A stretch of 7,029 nucleotides of DNA from Proteobacteria bacterium UBA1278. Its GTDB lineage: Bacteria; Pseudomonadota; Gammaproteobacteria; Comchoanobacterales; Comchoanobacteraceae. The translations under genes were made by a program, and so were the position numbers. This document shows, piece after piece, positions 5,751 to 7,029 of this stretch. Position 1 is the first letter of the stretch, and each line of letters begins with the position of its first letter. Below the pieces are notes generated by a model. That model was not told where the DNA came from. It was given only the letters and a program-made list of their open reading frames with translations, and did not search any database. Where the stretch lies: NCBI GenBank assembly GCA_002308435.1, contig DBUY01000027.1, positions 1-7,029 on the forward strand, read 5' to 3'.

Positions 5751-7029
5751 TTCTATCCGCTGTTGCATCATCGGATGCACAAATATCGGAAAATCATCAC
5801 TTTTCAATAAACTCTGCAAGTATAATCATGCGATCACCTATGATAGGACTGGCGTAACAGTAGACATTAGAACTGAATCAGTACAAATCAATGATACCAA
5901 AGTAGAGCTAATCGACACCCCAGGCTTTGATGAGTGCCACGAATCGTCAGACGGAAAACTGCAAGCACAAATCAATACTCGGATTCTCAAAGCCATCAAA
6001 AACTCAGATATTATTATCCACGTTTTGCGTGCAGCCAACGGCATGAATAACGACGATCAAGATTGGCATCAACAGATCATCAAATTAGATAAACCACTAA
6101 TCGTTGTCGCCAACCGGTGCGACGAAGCAACCTGCATACACGAAAGCTGCTATCAAATGGCCAATGACGAACCAATCAGCACAAATGCAAAAAGTGGTGA
6201 GGGAATCACAGCCCTGAGAGACAATATTACAACGTTATCAGCACAGATAGAAGACACGAAACCAATGGAGAGTAGTTCAGTCGAAAATGACGAGCACATA
6301 CATTCTATCGCAATCGTTGGCAAACCGAATGCAGGTAAATCCACACTGATGAACAAGCTATGTGGCGAAGGCACCAGCATTGTGTCCCGTGATGCTGGGA
6401 CAACAGTTGACACGGTAAAAAATCATTGGCTATACCGAGAATCAACCTACCAAGTTTTAGATACCGCAGGTCTGCGAAAAAAAGCACAGATCAAAGATGG
6501 CGTTGAAATCGAAGCGGTCGGACAGTCACTGAACTCGATCACAACGCGTGGTACAGTCATCCTCCACATGATAGATGCCACTATTGGCGTTAGTGATCAA
6601 GACATGAGAATTACCGAATTAGTCAGACGAAAACGTAACAAGCAAATTATGATCATCAATAAGTGGGACAAGCTCTCGAGTGAATTAAAAACAACATATC
6701 GGAAAAATATAGCGAACATCACGCGCAATCACCCTTACATACCGGTCGTTATGTTAAGCGCTAAACAAGATCGTTCATTCAAGAAACTCATGGAATGTAT
6801 TCGAAAGGTTTGTCAGCAAAAGCCAGTACTATCAACTGCATTCCTAACCCGTAGCGTGGCCGAGATATCAGCTAAACATCCACCACCACTCATTCATGGG
6901 AAAGCGATCAAAATCAGACTATGTCACGCACAAGGCAACGATAGCTATCGCGTAGCTATTCAAGGAAAAAGACTCAAGCAATTGCCAGACAGCTATATCA
7001 AGTATCTCAGTAATCAGTTAACCAAACAA
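5731..7029 (+). CDS. der: Ribosome-assembly GTPase Der (EngA), partial at the right edge
   Basis: Der has two GTPase domains in tandem and a KH-like domain, and acts in assembly of the 50S ribosomal subunit. The frame is open from 5731 to the window end (433 codons, no stop seen; E. coli Der has 490). Domain 1 has GCTNIGKSS (15-23), GVTVD (41-45), DTPG (62-65), NRCD (128-131) and TNAK (151-154). Domain 2 has GKPNAGKST (197-205), AGTTVD (222-227), DTAGLRKK (244-251), NKWD (310-313) and SAK (343-345). The KH-like domain shows PPPLIHGKAIKI and ends in QLPDSYIKYL (417-426), near the normal end of the fold, so only a short basic tail is likely to be missing. Domain 1 deviates: NKxD has become NRCD, and the usual VDxxxG strand end reads HVLRAANG. 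The ATG overlaps yfgM by 20 bases; the only ribosome binding signal is a purine run at 5711-5720. Confidence 0.96.
   Translation, partial: MNKSKPDSIRCCIIGCTNIGKSSLFNKLCKYNHAITYDRTGVTVDIRTESVQINDTKVELIDTPGFDECHESSDGKLQAQINTRILKAIKNSDIIIHVLRAANGMNNDDQDWHQQIIKLDKPLIVVANRCDEATCIHESCYQMANDEPISTNAKSGEGITALRDNITTLSAQIEDTKPMESSSVENDEHIHSIAIVGKPNAGKSTLMNKLCGEGTSIVSRDAGTTVDTVKNHWLYRESTYQVLDTAGLRKKAQIKDGVEIEAVGQSLNSITTRGTVILHMIDATIGVSDQDMRITELVRRKRNKQIMIINKWDKLSSELKTTYRKNIANITRNHPYIPVVMLSAKQDRSFKKLMECIRKVCQQKPVLSTAFLTRSVAEISAKHPPPLIHGKAIKIRLCHAQGNDSYRVAIQGKRLKQLPDSYIKYLSNQLTKQ

Noticed and set aside
5838..6487. Minus-strand open frames opposite der
   Set aside because: The plus strand encodes Der with complete GTPase motifs across this whole stretch.
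1..7029. CRISPR array, tRNA, insertion sequence or prophage module
   Set aside because: No regularly spaced repeats, cloverleaf-like folds, terminal inverted repeats or transposase/integrase motifs were seen on either strand.

Overview
This is an AT-rich window from what looks like a gammaproteobacterium. The clue is the right half, which carries rodZ-like, hisS, yfgM-like and der (engA) genes in the order known from Escherichia coli and relatives (rodZ-ispG-hisS-yfgM-bamB-der). Here ispG and bamB are absent from the run, the RodZ protein is cut short, and hisS, yfgM and der overlap one another. This suggests a compact, perhaps host-associated genome, but the lineage cannot be named from the sequence alone.

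Left part (1-2501) is read on the minus strand. A cation diffusion facilitator (CDF) metal transporter at 1362-2501 is followed by an unrecognised 258-residue Ala/Ser/Val-rich protein at 339-1115. That protein has one hydrophobic segment and a Cys/His/Asp-rich tail. A perfect bidirectional terminator lies at 272-300. The left edge holds the first four codons of another minus-strand gene (12-1). They are identical over 12 bp to the start of the 258-residue gene, and an extended -10 element sits at exactly the same distance upstream, so this looks like a tandem family of paralogues that continues outside the window.

The centre (2502-3038) has back-to-back promoters for the transporter and for a 102-residue protein on the plus strand, which has the look of a small OB-fold (SSB/PriB-like) protein. 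A near-consensus sigma70 promoter at 2982-3010 then drives a 52-codon reading frame (3039-3197) with the best ribosome binding site in the window, ending 11 bases before the rodZ-like start.

The right part (3209-7029) is the housekeeping cluster: a short RodZ-like cytoskeletal adaptor, histidyl-tRNA synthetase with its own promoter, a YfgM-like membrane-anchored TPR protein, and the ribosome-assembly GTPase Der, which runs off the right edge. Der is intact in its second GTPase domain but shows several departures from consensus in its first.

I see no tRNA, rRNA, CRISPR array, transposase or phage gene. The most novel material is the 258-residue protein family with its neighbouring metal transporter, the strongly expressed-looking 52-residue frame, and the reduced rodZ-der locus.
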